The notes beneath the pieces were generated by a model that was given only the letters and a program-made list of their open reading frames with translations, did no database searches and had not been told where the DNA came from. Below, piece after piece: positions 54,104 through 63,692 of a stretch of DNA of 64,000 bases. Positions within the stretch are counted from its first letter, which is position 1. The number at the start of each line of letters is the position of its first letter. Made by a program: the position numbers and the translations under genes. This stretch comes from Aquibium microcysteis (GTDB lineage Bacteria > Pseudomonadota > Alphaproteobacteria > Rhizobiales > Rhizobiaceae): positions 4,454,001 to 4,518,000 of the forward strand of contig NZ_CP061080.1 of assembly GCF_014495845.1 (NCBI RefSeq). Direction: 5' to 3'.

Positions 54104-55195
54104 TCAGCTCGCCGGGAAGAGGCCCCGCAGGCCGGTCTCTGATGCTTCGGCGACGCCGCGCTCGGTGATCAGCCCGGTGACGAGCCGCGCCGGCGTCACG
54201 TCGAAGGCCGGGTTCGCGGCGCTGGTCCCGTCGGGCGAGATGCGCACCTGCACCACCGTGCCGTCGGCTGCCCGGCCCCACACGAGCGAGACCTCGTCGC
54301 CGGACCGTTCCTCGATCGGAATCTCGCGCACGCCGTCGCCGACCGTCCAGTCGATCGTCGGCGAGGGCAGCGCCACGTAGAAAGGCACGCCGTTGTCGTG
54401 GGCGGCCAGCGCCTTCAGATAGGTGCCGATCTTGTTGCAGACGTCGCCATTGCGCGTCGTGCGGTCGGTGCCGACGATCACCATGTCGACCATGCCGTGC
54501 TGCATCAGATGGCCGCCGGCATTGTCGACCAGCAGCGTGTGCGGCACGCCCTGTCCGACCATCTCCCAGGCCGTCAACTGCGCGCCCTGGTTGCGGGGCC
54601 GCGTCTCGTCGACATAGACGTGGACCGGAATGCCTTCCTCTGTGGCGAGGTAGATGGGCGACGTGGCCGTGCCGTAGTCGACGGTAGCCAGCCAGCCGGC
54701 ATTGCAATGGGTGAGGATGCGCACCGGCTCGCCCGGCTGCTTGCCCGCCGCGATCCTGCGGATGATGTCCAGGCCATGCTTTCCGATATTGCGGTTGAGT
54801 TCCACGTCCTCGTCGGCGATCGCGGCAGCGCGGGCGAACGCCGCGTCGGCGCGCTGCGCGGCAGGCATCGGCGCCAGCAGCCGGCGCATGTCGTCGAGCG
54901 CCCAGCGCAGGTTGATCGCGGTCGGGCGGGTTTCGTGGAGCACCTCCCAGGCGTGGTCGAGCCCGGCGTCGGACGAATCCTCCAGCATGGCGATCGCCAT
55001 GCCATAGGCTGCGGTGACGCCGATCAGCGGCGCGCCGCGCACCCACATGTCGCGAATGGCGGTGGCGACGTCGGCCATCGTCGAAAGCGTCACCACGCGG
55101 AACTCGTGCGGCAGCCAGCGCTGGTCGATGATCTCGACCGACCGGCCGTTCGCGGCCGGCCAGATCGTGCGGTAGTGGCGGTCTGCAACCTTCAA
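54104..55195 (-). CDS. mtnA: S-methyl-5-thioribose-1-phosphate isomerase
   Basis: 363 residues from a TTG at 55195 that overlaps the mtnK stop (TTGA), with GGGAGAAG upstream. The aldose-ketose isomerase of the methionine salvage pathway: active-site Cys in [14 protein letters not shown], the Asp in [20 protein letters not shown] and [16 protein letters not shown]. It converts methylthioribose-1-phosphate to methylthioribulose-1-phosphate and can also act on the 5-deoxyribose analogue in organisms with a DHAP shunt. Coupled to mtnK. Confidence 0.95.
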   Translation of the reverse strand: MKVADRHYRTIWPAANGRSVEIIDQRWLPHEFRVVTLSTMADVATAIRDMWVRGAPLIGVTAAYGMAIAMLEDSSDAGLDHAWEVLHETRPTAINLRWALDDMRRLLAPMPAAQRADAAFARAAAIADEDVELNRNIGKHGLDIIRRIAAGKQPGEPVRILTHCNAGWLATVDYGTATSPIYLATEEGIPVHVYVDETRPRNQGAQLTAWEMVGQGVPHTLLVDNAGGHLMQHGMVDMVIVGTDRTTRNGDVCNKIGTYLKALAAHDNGVPFYVALPSPTIDWTVGDGVREIPIEERSGDEVSLVWGRAADGTVVQVRISPDGTSAANPAFDVTPARLVTGLITERGVAEASETGLRGLFPAS

Positions 55196-56457
55196 GCGAC
55201 TTCTCCCGACTGGAGGCGGCGTGCCAGCCCGTTGACCTCGGCCAGGCCATGAATCGAGGCGCGGTTTACGGCGATCTGGCGCCCGAACTTGAGCGCCTTC
55301 GTCTCGCAGGCCGCCCGCAGGTCGCGATCCTCGATGCTCTCGAAATCCGCATTGTGGGCGAGGCCGAGGATGCGGCGGTGGATCTCGACACCGGCGAAGC
55401 CCAGCATGTCCACCCAGATGTCGTGCAGGATACGGTCGAGCGCCTGCTCGCTGCCGAGCGCGTCGCCGCGATCCTCGAACAGGCTGCGCTGGTAGAGGAT
55501 GCCGGTGCGCTCCGACCGCCACAGGCGCGAAAACTCGCCGCGGAAGGTGCTCCAGCAGTCTTCCGTCGTGTCGATCAGGAAGGCCCGCATCGCATCGCGC
55601 GAACCGCCTGTTTCGTGGCCGTCCTGCGAGAAGTAGGCCATCCAGAAATTGGCGAAGAGCATGCCGACGTCGAAGGCCATCGGTGCATAGAAAGCGAATT
55701 CGGGGTCGATGACGCGGGTGTCCTCGTCGGTGACCATGATCGAGCCCGTGTGCAGGTCGCCATGCACGAGCGTCTCGGCCTTCGCGGCGAAGAGATGCTT
55801 CATCTGCTGCGCGGCAACCTTCATGTCGCGGTCGGTGCGCAGCTCCGCCACCATCGCGTCGAGCTGCGGTGTGGTGTGGGCGTTGAGTTCCGCCTCGAAA
55901 TAGGGGTCGGAGAAGACGAGGTTCTCGGTGATGTCGCAGAGCTCGACATTGTCGGCGAAGAGCGCGAGATCCGCCTTGCGTTCGCGCGTCGCCATCGACA
56001 GGTCCGAGCCGCGGAACAGGGTGCGCGCCATGAACAGGCCGAGATCGCGGGCGATCTTCGGCGGCATCCGACCCTCGATCAGGGCGCGGCGCAGGATGAC
56101 GTGCGGCGTCAGGAACTCCATGACGATCAGCGATTGAGCCTCGTCGAAATGCAGCACGGCCGGGACGCGGCCGGGATCGCGGGCCGCCTGGCGGGTCAGG
56201 GCGTGGTATTCGAAAAAGCTACGCTTCAGCGGCAGCGGCCAGCTCTCGCCGACGAGCCGCACATAGGGCAGCGCCTGCTTGACGATCAGCCCGGCATTGC
56301 CGGCCTCGACGATGAAGACCAGATTGAGATTGCCGTCGCCGACCTCGCGCACGCGCCAGCCGGCCGGATCGCCCAGCGTTCCGCGCATTGCCGCCACGCT
56401 GCCCAGCCGCGCGGCAAGCGTCTCCACCGTCAGAGCCTCGTAGGCCGAGCCTGCCAT
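55192..56457 (-). CDS. mtnK: S-methyl-5-thioribose kinase
   Basis: 421 residues from the ATG at 56457 (GGGAGGAGACG); an open frame 25 codons further up is not needed. Aminoglycoside-kinase-like fold: [12 protein letters not shown] in the N-lobe, the catalytic [11 protein letters not shown] and the metal-binding [13 protein letters not shown]. It phosphorylates methylthioribose using ATP. Divergent from an ABC importer, so it likely acts on an imported pentose rather than only on recycled material. Confidence 0.95.
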   Translation of the reverse strand: MAGSAYEALTVETLAARLGSVAAMRGTLGDPAGWRVREVGDGNLNLVFIVEAGNAGLIVKQALPYVRLVGESWPLPLKRSFFEYHALTRQAARDPGRVPAVLHFDEAQSLIVMEFLTPHVILRRALIEGRMPPKIARDLGLFMARTLFRGSDLSMATRERKADLALFADNVELCDITENLVFSDPYFEAELNAHTTPQLDAMVAELRTDRDMKVAAQQMKHLFAAKAETLVHGDLHTGSIMVTDEDTRVIDPEFAFYAPMAFDVGMLFANFWMAYFSQDGHETGGSRDAMRAFLIDTTEDCWSTFRGEFSRLWRSERTGILYQRSLFEDRGDALGSEQALDRILHDIWVDMLGFAGVEIHRRILGLAHNADFESIEDRDLRAACETKALKFGRQIAVNRASIHGLAEVNGLARRLQSGEVA

Positions 56458-56526
56458 CGTCTCCTCCCGCAGCGCCTCGCGCGCCGTCTTCGCCTTCGGC
56501 AAACGGTAGTCCAGCGATCTGGCAAA

Positions 56527-56543
56527 TGTCAATCAAGTTGACA
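56527..56543. promoter_or_regulatory. SorC-type operator overlapping divergent promoters (mtnK and ABC genes)
   Basis: TGTCAA-TCAAG-TTGACA, a dyad with perfect 6-bp arms. Each arm also reads as a perfect TTGACA -35 box: on the plus strand with TAGCAT 18 bases on, and on the minus strand with TACCGT 18 bases on. The core TCAATCAAGTTGA matches TCAATAGCTTTGA before the SorC gene at 60420, so the same protein could bind both. Confidence 0.6.
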
Positions 56544-56584
56544 ATTGTGCATGCCGCGCCGTAGCATTCCGGGAAGGGAGGAGA

Positions 56585-58099
56585 ATGCCAGCCATGGCAG
56601 CCATGTTCCGCATCGAGGGACTGGGGAAGTCGTTCGGACCCAACAGGGTTCTGGACGGGGTTTCGCTCGACCTGTTTCCTGGCCAGGTGACCGTCCTGAT
56701 GGGCGCCAACGGCGCGGGAAAGTCGACGCTGGTCAAGGTGATGAGCGGCGTCCACCAGCCGAGCACCGGGACGATGACTCTCGCCGGCGGGCGCTTTTCT
56801 CCGTCGAGCCCGGCGGAGGCCATTCGCGCCGGGGTGGTGACCGTGCACCAGAACATCAACGACGGTGTCGTCGGCGCGCTCGACGTCGCGACGAACCTGA
56901 CGCTCGACCGCCTCTCCGGCAAGGGCGCGCGCCTGTTCGTCAGCCCGCGCCGGATGCGGCGTGAGGCCGCCGAGGTGGCCGCGCGGCTCGACCTCGACCT
57001 CGATCTCAGGGCCGACATCGGCTCGCTCTCGCTCGCCGACCGACAAATGGTCGGCATCGCGCGTGCCATGTCGCACGAGCCGAAGGTGATGATCCTCGAC
57101 GAGCCGACCTCCTCGCTGTCGAGCGCCGAGGCGGACCGGCTCTTCGCCACCATCGAGCGACTGCGCGCGCAGGGCGTCGCGATCCTCTACATCTCGCACC
57201 GCATGTCCGACATCCGACGCATCGCCGACCGCATCATGTCACTTCGCGACGGGCGCATCACCGGCACGTTCGAGACGAAGCCGCTCGACTACGAAGGTGC
57301 GGTCAACGCCATGCTCGGCCGTTCTGTCGACATCGACGCCGTGGCCGTCCGCGATGGCGGCGAACCGATCTTCGAAGCCGCCGGCATGCGCCTGAAGCCG
57401 CAGTCGCAGCCCTTCTCGCTGTCGCTCGGCAATGGCGAGGTGGTGGCGATCACCGGTCTCGTCGGCGTCGGCAAGACGCAGCTCGCCGAGACGCTGTTCG
57501 GCGTCCGCCGGCTGATCGCGGGGTCGATGCGCCTCGATGGACGCACCTATGCTCCCAGGAGCGCCGCTGACGCGATCGACGCCGGCGTTTTCCTCGTGGC
57601 CAAGGATCGCGCCGAAAGCGGCATCGTCGGCGACTTCAATCTGTACCGGAACGTCTCGCTTCCGTTCCTCGACCGCTTTTCCAGGCTGGGGGTGACCCGC
57701 AGCCGCGCGGAGCGCGATGCCGCGCGCGCGCAGATCGACAATCTTTCGATCGTCTGCCGCGGCGAGCGCGACATGATGCAGACTCTGTCGGGCGGCAACC
57801 AGCAGAAGGTGATGGTGGCGCGCTGGATGGCGCAGCCCTCGCGCCTGTTCATTCTCGACGAGCCGTTCCAGGGCGTGGACATTGCCGCTCGCCGCGACAT
57901 TGCCGCCAAGCTCCGCGCCAGTGCAGCCGGCCGGGCGACGCTCCTCTTCCTGACCGAGATCGACGAGGCGCTGGAGACGGCCGACCGCATCCTGGTGATG
58001 TCGGAGCACACGATCGTCGGCGAGCATCGCAATACAGAGGTCGACATGGACCGGTTGCTGGCGGAGATCGCCGGGCAGCCACTCGCGGGAGCGGCGTGA
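56585..58099 (+). CDS. CUT2 ABC ATPase of the methylthioribose-type importer
   Basis: 504 residues, GGGAGGAGA ribosome site. Duplicated RbsA-like ATPase: GANGAGKST and DEPTSSLSSAEAD in the first half; VGVGKTQL, LSGGNQQKVMVARW and DEPFQGVDIAARR in the second. Divergent from mtnK and followed by its permease and binding protein. Ligand inferred from the mtn genes. Confidence 0.9.
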   Translation: MPAMAAMFRIEGLGKSFGPNRVLDGVSLDLFPGQVTVLMGANGAGKSTLVKVMSGVHQPSTGTMTLAGGRFSPSSPAEAIRAGVVTVHQNINDGVVGALDVATNLTLDRLSGKGARLFVSPRRMRREAAEVAARLDLDLDLRADIGSLSLADRQMVGIARAMSHEPKVMILDEPTSSLSSAEADRLFATIERLRAQGVAILYISHRMSDIRRIADRIMSLRDGRITGTFETKPLDYEGAVNAMLGRSVDIDAVAVRDGGEPIFEAAGMRLKPQSQPFSLSLGNGEVVAITGLVGVGKTQLAETLFGVRRLIAGSMRLDGRTYAPRSAADAIDAGVFLVAKDRAESGIVGDFNLYRNVSLPFLDRFSRLGVTRSRAERDAARAQIDNLSIVCRGERDMMQTLSGGNQQKVMVARWMAQPSRLFILDEPFQGVDIAARRDIAAKLRASAAGRATLLFLTEIDEALETADRILVMSEHTIVGEHRNTEVDMDRLLAEIAGQPLAGAA

Positions 58100-58199
58100 T
58101 GGGGGGCATGGGCCTGCCGGTCGTTCCCGCCCCGGGCGCGGCGCAGCGGGACGACTGCGCTCACCTGAGCGAACGCATCTTCAAGGATCACGTTTCATC

Positions 58200-59195
58200 A
58201 TGACTTTGCGCGATCTCGTCATCCGCTACGGGTTCCTCGTCCTGCTGGTCGGGCTGTGCGTCTTCTTCACCCTGTCGACCAGCGGCTTCGCCTCGCCGCA
58301 GGCCGCCGTCTTCATCTTCCAGTCGGTGGCGATCACCGGCATCCTGGCGCTGGGAGTCACCGCGACCCTCGTCGTCGGCGGCTTCGACCTGTCGATCGGG
58401 TCGGTTGCGACGAGCGCCATGATGGCCGCGGCCTATGCCATGATCGTGCTCGAGCAGAATGCCGTCGTGGCCGTCCTGTTCTGCCTGGCGATCGGCGCGG
58501 TGGTCGGGCTCGTGAACGGCCTGATCATCGTCTACATGCGGGTGCCGGACCTGCTCGCCACGCTCGGCATGATGTTCCTGCTGCTCGGGCTGCAGCGCAT
58601 CCCGACCGAAGGCCGGTCGATCGCCGCCGGCATGACCATGCCGGACGGCTCGACCGCGGCCGGCGTGTTCTCGCCGTCCTTCCTGGCGCTCGGCCGGCAC
58701 CGATTCGACTTCATCCTGCCGAACCTCGTGCCGGTGTCGGTCGTGGTGCTGATCGTGCTCGCGGTGCTGATCTGGTTCTTCCTCGAATACACCCGCTTCG
58801 GACGCATGATGTATGCCGTCGGCTCCAACGCCAGGGCGGCCGAACTCGCGGGCGCGCCCGTCAAGGCATACAAGATCTGGGCCTATGTGATTTCTGGAAT
58901 GTTCGCCTCCATCGGCGGGATTCTTCTCGCGGCGCGGCTTGGACGCGGCGACATCGCCTCGGGTAACAATCTTCTCCTGGACGCCGTCGCCGCGGCGCTG
59001 ATCGGCTTCGCGGTGCTCGGCGCCGCCAAGCCGAACGCCTTCGGCACGGCGGTCGGGGCCCTGTTCGTCGGCGTGCTCCTGCAGGGGCTGACGATGATGA
59101 ACGTGCCCTACTACACCCAGGATTTCGTCAAGGGCGCGGTGCTCGTCGTCGCGCTCATTTTCACCTTTGCCCTCTCGAACCAGGGCAGGCGCTAG
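58200..59195 (+). CDS. CUT2 ABC permease of the methylthioribose-type importer
   Basis: 331 residues, about eight to ten membrane segments, RbsC-like motifs VVGGFDLSIGSVATSA and AVGSNARAAELAGAPVKAYK. The 100-base gap after the ATPase gene holds no evident gene. Next gene is the binding protein. Confidence 0.9.
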   Translation: MTLRDLVIRYGFLVLLVGLCVFFTLSTSGFASPQAAVFIFQSVAITGILALGVTATLVVGGFDLSIGSVATSAMMAAAYAMIVLEQNAVVAVLFCLAIGAVVGLVNGLIIVYMRVPDLLATLGMMFLLLGLQRIPTEGRSIAAGMTMPDGSTAAGVFSPSFLALGRHRFDFILPNLVPVSVVVLIVLAVLIWFFLEYTRFGRMMYAVGSNARAAELAGAPVKAYKIWAYVISGMFASIGGILLAARLGRGDIASGNNLLLDAVAAALIGFAVLGAAKPNAFGTAVGALFVGVLLQGLTMMNVPYYTQDFVKGAVLVVALIFTFALSNQGRR

Positions 59196-59231
59196 CCCGG
59201 CAGGGGCTGCGGAAACATGGAGGAGACCATC

Positions 59232-60275
59232 ATGAGGTTCACACGCAGGGCATTCTCGGGCATGGCGCTGGCCGCCACCGCCCTCTTCTCGCTTCCCGCC
59301 ATGGCGCAGGACCGTCCGGCGCCGTTCGACAAGCCGGGCGACGTCAAGATCGCGCTGGTGCGCTATCTGTCGACGGGCGACTTCTTCCAGGCCTATCTCG
59401 CCGGCGTCGAGGCGCAGGCCAAGGCGCTGGGCGTCCAGCTGCAGGTGCTCGACAGCCGGCAGGATGCCGCCCTCCAGGCCGACATGGTCGACCAGGCGAT
59501 CGCGCTCGGCGTGCAGGGGATCATCATCCAGCACGGCCTGACCGAATCGATGAAGGAAGCCGCCCAGCGCGCGGTCGACGCCGGCATCAAGGTCGTGGCC
59601 TTCGACGTCAACGTCGAGAACGAGGCGATTCCGCAGATCGAGCAGTCCGACCGCGACCTCGCGCGCCTGGCGCTCGAGCAGGCGGTCAAGGACAATGGCG
59701 AGGCCTGGAAGGCCGGCTACGTCTACGTCGCCGGCATCGCTCCGCTCGACCGCCGCGACGAGACCTGGCGCGAGTTCAAGGCGAAATATCCGGGAATCAA
59801 CGAGGTGGCCATGTTCGGCACCCTCGACAACCCGATCGCCAACTCCGTCGCCAACCAGGCGCGTTCGGTGGTCACGGCCAATCCGGACATCCAGGTGATG
59901 TTCGCGCCCTATGACGAGTTCGCCAAGGGCGTGAAGATCGCGGTCGACGAGGCCGGACTGACGGATTCGGTGAAGATCTACTCCGCCGACATCTCGACCG
60001 CCGACATCGCCGCTATGCGCGAGCCCGGCAGCGCCTGGGTCGCCACGGCCGCCACCAACCCGGCCGTGGTCGGCCAGGTCTCGGTGCGCGCCCTCGCCAT
60101 GCTCCTCGCGGGCGAGAACCCGGGCAAGCAGGTGATCGTGCCGCCGACGCTGATCACCCAGCAGCAGCTCAACGACAACGACATCAAGAACATGGAAGAG
60201 CTGTCGGCCAAGCTGCCGCAGTTCGCGCATGCCGACGTCGCGATGCCGGCCTGGATGCCCAACCCGAACGAGTGA
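59232..60275 (+). CDS. CUT2 ABC substrate-binding protein of the methylthioribose-type importer
   Basis: 347 residues from the ATG at 59232 (GGAGGAGACC; an upstream ATG at 59217 would spoil the signal peptide). The signal has an RR pair (FTRRAF) and is cut near AMA-QD (25). RbsB-like fold: IALVRYLSTGDFFQAYLAGVE, IIIQHGLTESMKEAA and VVAFDVNV. Its extra N-terminal segment (FDKPGDVK) is longer than in RbsB. Probably binds methylthioribose or deoxyribose; inferred from context. Confidence 0.88.
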   Translation: MRFTRRAFSGMALAATALFSLPAMAQDRPAPFDKPGDVKIALVRYLSTGDFFQAYLAGVEAQAKALGVQLQVLDSRQDAALQADMVDQAIALGVQGIIIQHGLTESMKEAAQRAVDAGIKVVAFDVNVENEAIPQIEQSDRDLARLALEQAVKDNGEAWKAGYVYVAGIAPLDRRDETWREFKAKYPGINEVAMFGTLDNPIANSVANQARSVVTANPDIQVMFAPYDEFAKGVKIAVDEAGLTDSVKIYSADISTADIAAMREPGSAWVATAATNPAVVGQVSVRALAMLLAGENPGKQVIVPPTLITQQQLNDNDIKNMEELSAKLPQFAHADVAMPAWMPNPNE

Positions 60276-60295
60276 CGCGCGCTCGGGCGACCCTG

Positions 60296-60319
60296 GGGGC
60301 GGCTTCGGCCGCCCCTTTT
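60296..60319 (+). terminator. Rho-independent terminator after the ABC operon
   Basis: GGGGCGGC-TTCG-GCCGCCCC, an 8-bp stem with a stable UUCG loop, followed by TTTTC. It ends the importer operon before the regulator gene. Confidence 0.88.
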
Positions 60320-60409
60320 CGTTTCCGGATCCAGTGCGGTTCGACCCGGTGCGGCAGAGGCCTCAGCTCGATGGCGCGGCGGGGGGACAGATTCCGGGGC
60401 GTCGTCGCA

Positions 60410-60439
60410 TTGACTTTTTTCAATAGCTTTGAATAATGT
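60410..60439 (+). promoter_or_regulatory. SorC gene promoter with overlapping operator
   Basis: TTGACT and TAATGT, 18 bases apart, form a sigma70-like pair; the spacer contains TTCAA-TAGCT-TTGAA, whose core (60420-60432) matches the dyad before mtnK. This points to autoregulation of the SorC-family gene that starts 18 bases downstream. Confidence 0.55.
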
Positions 60440-60457
60440 CAGGCAGGAGGAGATGCC

Positions 60458-61411
60458 ATGGCGTTGCGGCCCGGCGACCAGATCGTGCACAAGGCGGCGT
60501 GGCTCTACTACACGCACGGCCTGCGCCAGGACGAGATTGCCCGGCGGCTCGACATTTCGCGGGCGTCGGTGGCCATGTATCTGCGCAAGGCGCGTGAGAC
60601 GGGCATCGTCACCATCGCGGCCTCCACCGAACTCTTCGCCTCCGACGTCCTGTCCCGCCGGATCGAGGACCGCTTCGGACTCGACGCGGTCTGGATCGCC
60701 GACGGCAGCGCCTATCCCGATCCCGAAGCCGAGGTGCCCTCGCTGGCGGCCAGCGTCTTCCTGTCGATGGTCGGCAGCGGCCAGCGCGTCGGCGTGGCGT
60801 GGGGGCGCACCGTTTACGCCATCGCCGACGCCATGACTTTCGCGGACCTGAAGGACGTCACCGTCGTCCAGCTCTGCGGCAATCTCGGCGCCCCCTATTC
60901 CTACAGGCCGGACCAGTGCACGATGGAGATCGCGCGCCGGCTCAACGCCAGGGGCCTGAACTTCTATGCGCCGCTGATCCTGTCCACCGAAGCCCTCGCC
61001 ACCGCCCTGCGCGCGGAGCCCGTCATCCGCGAGCAACTGGCAGGCGTGGGCGAATGCGACATCGCCCTGTTTTCCGTCGGCTTCGCCGACGAGGATGCGC
61101 ATGTCGTCAAGTGCGGCGCGGTCACCGCCGCGGAACTGCGCGCGCTGCGGCGGCAGGGAGCGGTCGGCGTCATCGCCGGGCAGATGATCGATGCGCACGG
61201 CGCGCCGGTCGACTGCGAATACAACCGCCGCTGCATCTCGGCCGACCTGACCGACTTTCGCGCGATCCCGAAGCGGCTGATGGTGGTGCAGGAAGAGGCC
61301 AAGCTCGAACCGCTGCGCGCCGCGCTCGCCGGCCGCTTCGCGACCCATCTCGTCCTGTCGCGCACCATCGCGCAGGCGTTGATCGATTCCCCGGCCGGCG
61401 AGGCCGGCTAA
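60458..61411 (+). CDS. SorC-family sugar-binding transcriptional regulator
   Basis: 317 residues, GGAGGAGATGCC ribosome site. N-terminal helix-turn-helix (LRQDEIARRLDISRASVAMYL, about residues 22-42 in two helices) and a C-terminal sugar-phosphate-binding domain with GVAWGRTVYAIADAM, as in SorC/DeoR-like regulators that sense phosphosugars. The likely effector is a phosphorylated methylthioribose or deoxyribose derivative. It lies between the importer and the aldolase-dehydrogenase gene (24 bases apart). Confidence 0.9.
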   Translation: MALRPGDQIVHKAAWLYYTHGLRQDEIARRLDISRASVAMYLRKARETGIVTIAASTELFASDVLSRRIEDRFGLDAVWIADGSAYPDPEAEVPSLAASVFLSMVGSGQRVGVAWGRTVYAIADAMTFADLKDVTVVQLCGNLGAPYSYRPDQCTMEIARRLNARGLNFYAPLILSTEALATALRAEPVIREQLAGVGECDIALFSVGFADEDAHVVKCGAVTAAELRALRRQGAVGVIAGQMIDAHGAPVDCEYNRRCISADLTDFRAIPKRLMVVQEEAKLEPLRAALAGRFATHLVLSRTIAQALIDSPAGEAG

Positions 61412-61435
61412 GCCAACCTGACACGGACCGCCAAC

Positions 61436-63493
61436 ATGAAGAACCTCTGGACTGATACCGACGCCGAAGCCATGGTCGCGGCCTACGCCGCCAAGGGCGT
61501 CGACCGCGACCTTGCGCTGCGCGTCTACACGACGCGGCTGCTCGGCGGCGATCCCCGCCTCGTCCTGCACGGCGGCGGAAACACCTCCGTGAAGCTCACC
61601 GCCACCGATCTCATCGGCGACCGCTGGGACGTGCTCTGCGTCAAGGGCTCGGGCTGGGACATGGCTGTGATCGAGCCGGCGGGCCTGCCGGCGGTCAAGC
61701 TCGCGCCCCTTCTCAAGGCGCGGGCGCTGGAGAAACTGTCGGACGAGGACATGGTCGCGCTCCAGCGTGCCAATCTGATCGATCCGGGCTCGCCCAATCC
61801 CTCGGTCGAAACGCTGCTGCATGCCTTCCTGCCGCACAAGTTCGTCGATCACACCCATTCGACGGCCGTGCTCGCCATCGTCGACCAGGGCGATGAAAGC
61901 GAGGCGCTGATCGCGGCGGTGTTCGGTCCGAAGATGGGCTACGTGCCCTACATCAAGCCGGGCTTCGACCTCGCCAAGGCAGCAGCCGAAATCTTCGAGC
62001 GCGATCCGTCGGTCGAGGGACTGATTCTCGACAAGCACGGCATCTTCACCTTCGCCGAGAGCGCGAAGGAGGCCTATGACCGGATGATCCACTGGGTGAC
62101 GGTCGCCGAGGACTACGTCGCTGCCAACCGCAAGCCCGCCGCTGCGCGTGCCACGCTTCCGGCAAGCCTGGCCGACCCGGCCGCCATCGCGCCGATGCTG
62201 CGCGGCGCGGTCGCGGCACGCTACGCGGAAGGCCGGATCGAGCGCATGGTATCGGATTTCCGCACCTCGCCCGCAATCCTCGATTTCCTTGCCCGCGCCG
62301 ATCTCGACCGGCTCGCCGCGCGCGGCGTCTCCACGCCCGACCTCTCGATCCGCATCAAGACCGGCCCGGTCGTGCTGCCGGCGCCCGATGCCGCCGACCT
62401 CGCGGGCTATCGTGCCGCAGTCGAGGGGGCGATTGCCGACTATGTCCGCGACTACGAGCGCTACTTCACGGAAAATGATGCGCGCGACGACGTCAGGCGC
62501 ACCATGCTGGACCCGATGCCGCGCCTGTCGCTGGTGCCGGGCCTCGGCATGTTCGGCCACGGCCGCACGCTGAAGGACGCCCGCATCGCGTCCGACGTCG
62601 GGGAGATGTGGATCGAGGCGGTGTCCGGCGCCGAAGCGATCGGCGACTTCCGCCCGCTGGCGAAGTCGGATCTGTTCGAGCTCGAATACTGGTCGCTGGA
62701 GCAGGCCAAGCTCGCCGGCAACAAGCCGAAGCCGCTCACCGGGCAGGTGGCGCTGATCACCGGCGGCGCAGGCGCGATCGGCGCGGCGACGGCCGGGCTC
62801 TTCGCGGCGAACGGCGCGCATGTGGTCGTCGTGGATCTCGACGCGGCGAAGGCTGCCGAGACCGCGAAGGCCGCCGGCAATGCCTCGATCGGTGTCGGCG
62901 CCGACGTGACGAAACCGGATGACGTTCGCGCGGCCTTCGATCAGGCCGTCGCGATCTATGGCGGCGTCGACATCGTGGTCTCCAATGCCGGCGCGGCCTG
63001 GGAGGGCGGCATCGGCGAGATCGACGACGCATTGCTGCGCAGGAGCTTCGAACTCAACTTCTTTGCGCACCAGACGGTGGCCCAGAACGCCGTACGCCTC
63101 TTCAAGGAGCAGAAGACCGGCGGGGCACTGCTGTTCAACACGTCCAAGCAGGCGGTGAACCCCGGCCCGAAATTCGGCGCCTATGGCCTGCCCAAGGCGG
63201 CAACCCTGTTCCTGTCGCGCCAGTATGCGCTCGAATACGGGGCGATCGGCGTGCGGTCGAATGCCGTGAACGCCGACCGGATCCGTTCCGGTCTCCTGAC
63301 GGACGACATGATCAACAGCCGCTCGAAGGCACGCGGACTTTCGGAGAAGGACTACATGAGCGGGAACCTGCTCGGTCTTGAAGTCACCGCAGACCACGTG
63401 GCGCAGGCCTTCCTGCATCATGCGCTTGCCGAGCGCACCACCGGCGACGTGACGACGGTCGACGGGGGCAACATCGCCGCCGTCCTTCGCTGA
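61436..63493 (+). CDS. Fused class II aldolase / short-chain dehydrogenase
   Basis: 685 residues. The N-terminal class II aldolase/adducin domain (about 20-240) has GGGNTSVK for phosphate and the zinc ligands His139 and His141 (DHTHSTA). From about 436 a classical SDR follows: TGGAGAIGAA, then the YGLPK catalytic pair near 583 and VDGG at the end. This fusion is known from RhaD/aldolase-lactaldehyde dehydrogenase enzymes, where ketose-1-phosphate is split to DHAP plus an aldehyde that the SDR half oxidises. Next to mtnK and mtnA the likely substrate is methylthioribulose-1-phosphate or 5-deoxyribulose-1-phosphate. Confidence 0.88.
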   Translation: MKNLWTDTDAEAMVAAYAAKGVDRDLALRVYTTRLLGGDPRLVLHGGGNTSVKLTATDLIGDRWDVLCVKGSGWDMAVIEPAGLPAVKLAPLLKARALEKLSDEDMVALQRANLIDPGSPNPSVETLLHAFLPHKFVDHTHSTAVLAIVDQGDESEALIAAVFGPKMGYVPYIKPGFDLAKAAAEIFERDPSVEGLILDKHGIFTFAESAKEAYDRMIHWVTVAEDYVAANRKPAAARATLPASLADPAAIAPMLRGAVAARYAEGRIERMVSDFRTSPAILDFLARADLDRLAARGVSTPDLSIRIKTGPVVLPAPDAADLAGYRAAVEGAIADYVRDYERYFTENDARDDVRRTMLDPMPRLSLVPGLGMFGHGRTLKDARIASDVGEMWIEAVSGAEAIGDFRPLAKSDLFELEYWSLEQAKLAGNKPKPLTGQVALITGGAGAIGAATAGLFAANGAHVVVVDLDAAKAAETAKAAGNASIGVGADVTKPDDVRAAFDQAVAIYGGVDIVVSNAGAAWEGGIGEIDDALLRRSFELNFFAHQTVAQNAVRLFKEQKTGGALLFNTSKQAVNPGPKFGAYGLPKAATLFLSRQYALEYGAIGVRSNAVNADRIRSGLLTDDMINSRSKARGLSEKDYMSGNLLGLEVTADHVAQAFLHHALAERTTGDVTTVDGGNIAAVLR

Positions 63494-63692
63494 AGCGTGC
63501 CGCAATCTTCGAGATTCGCTCCGCACGCTTCAGGTCTCTGCTTTCGAGCTCGTCTTTGCCCGAAAACCGGTTCTCCCTTTCGGGAGACGTGCTTTGGCAG
63601 GATGGCGCAGGCCGCGCGGTTTCTCCGCGCTGGCCTGTCCCTTAGCCGGTTCACGGGGGCGGCGACGGTCGGCCTCGCGCGGTCGCGGTCGC
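63494..63692. other. Intergenic region between convergent genes
   Basis: 199 bases between the aldolase fusion and the chemotaxis receptor end. It contains a short dyad TCTCCC-TTTC-GGGAGA near 63572-63587, possibly a weak terminator; nothing else was recognised. Confidence 0.4.

Noticed and set aside
59978..63526. A 1182-codon open frame on the minus strand
   Set aside because: It is antisense to the binding protein, SorC and aldolase-SDR genes, has a skewed Arg/Asp/His-rich composition and no domain. It is an open antisense frame caused by high GC.
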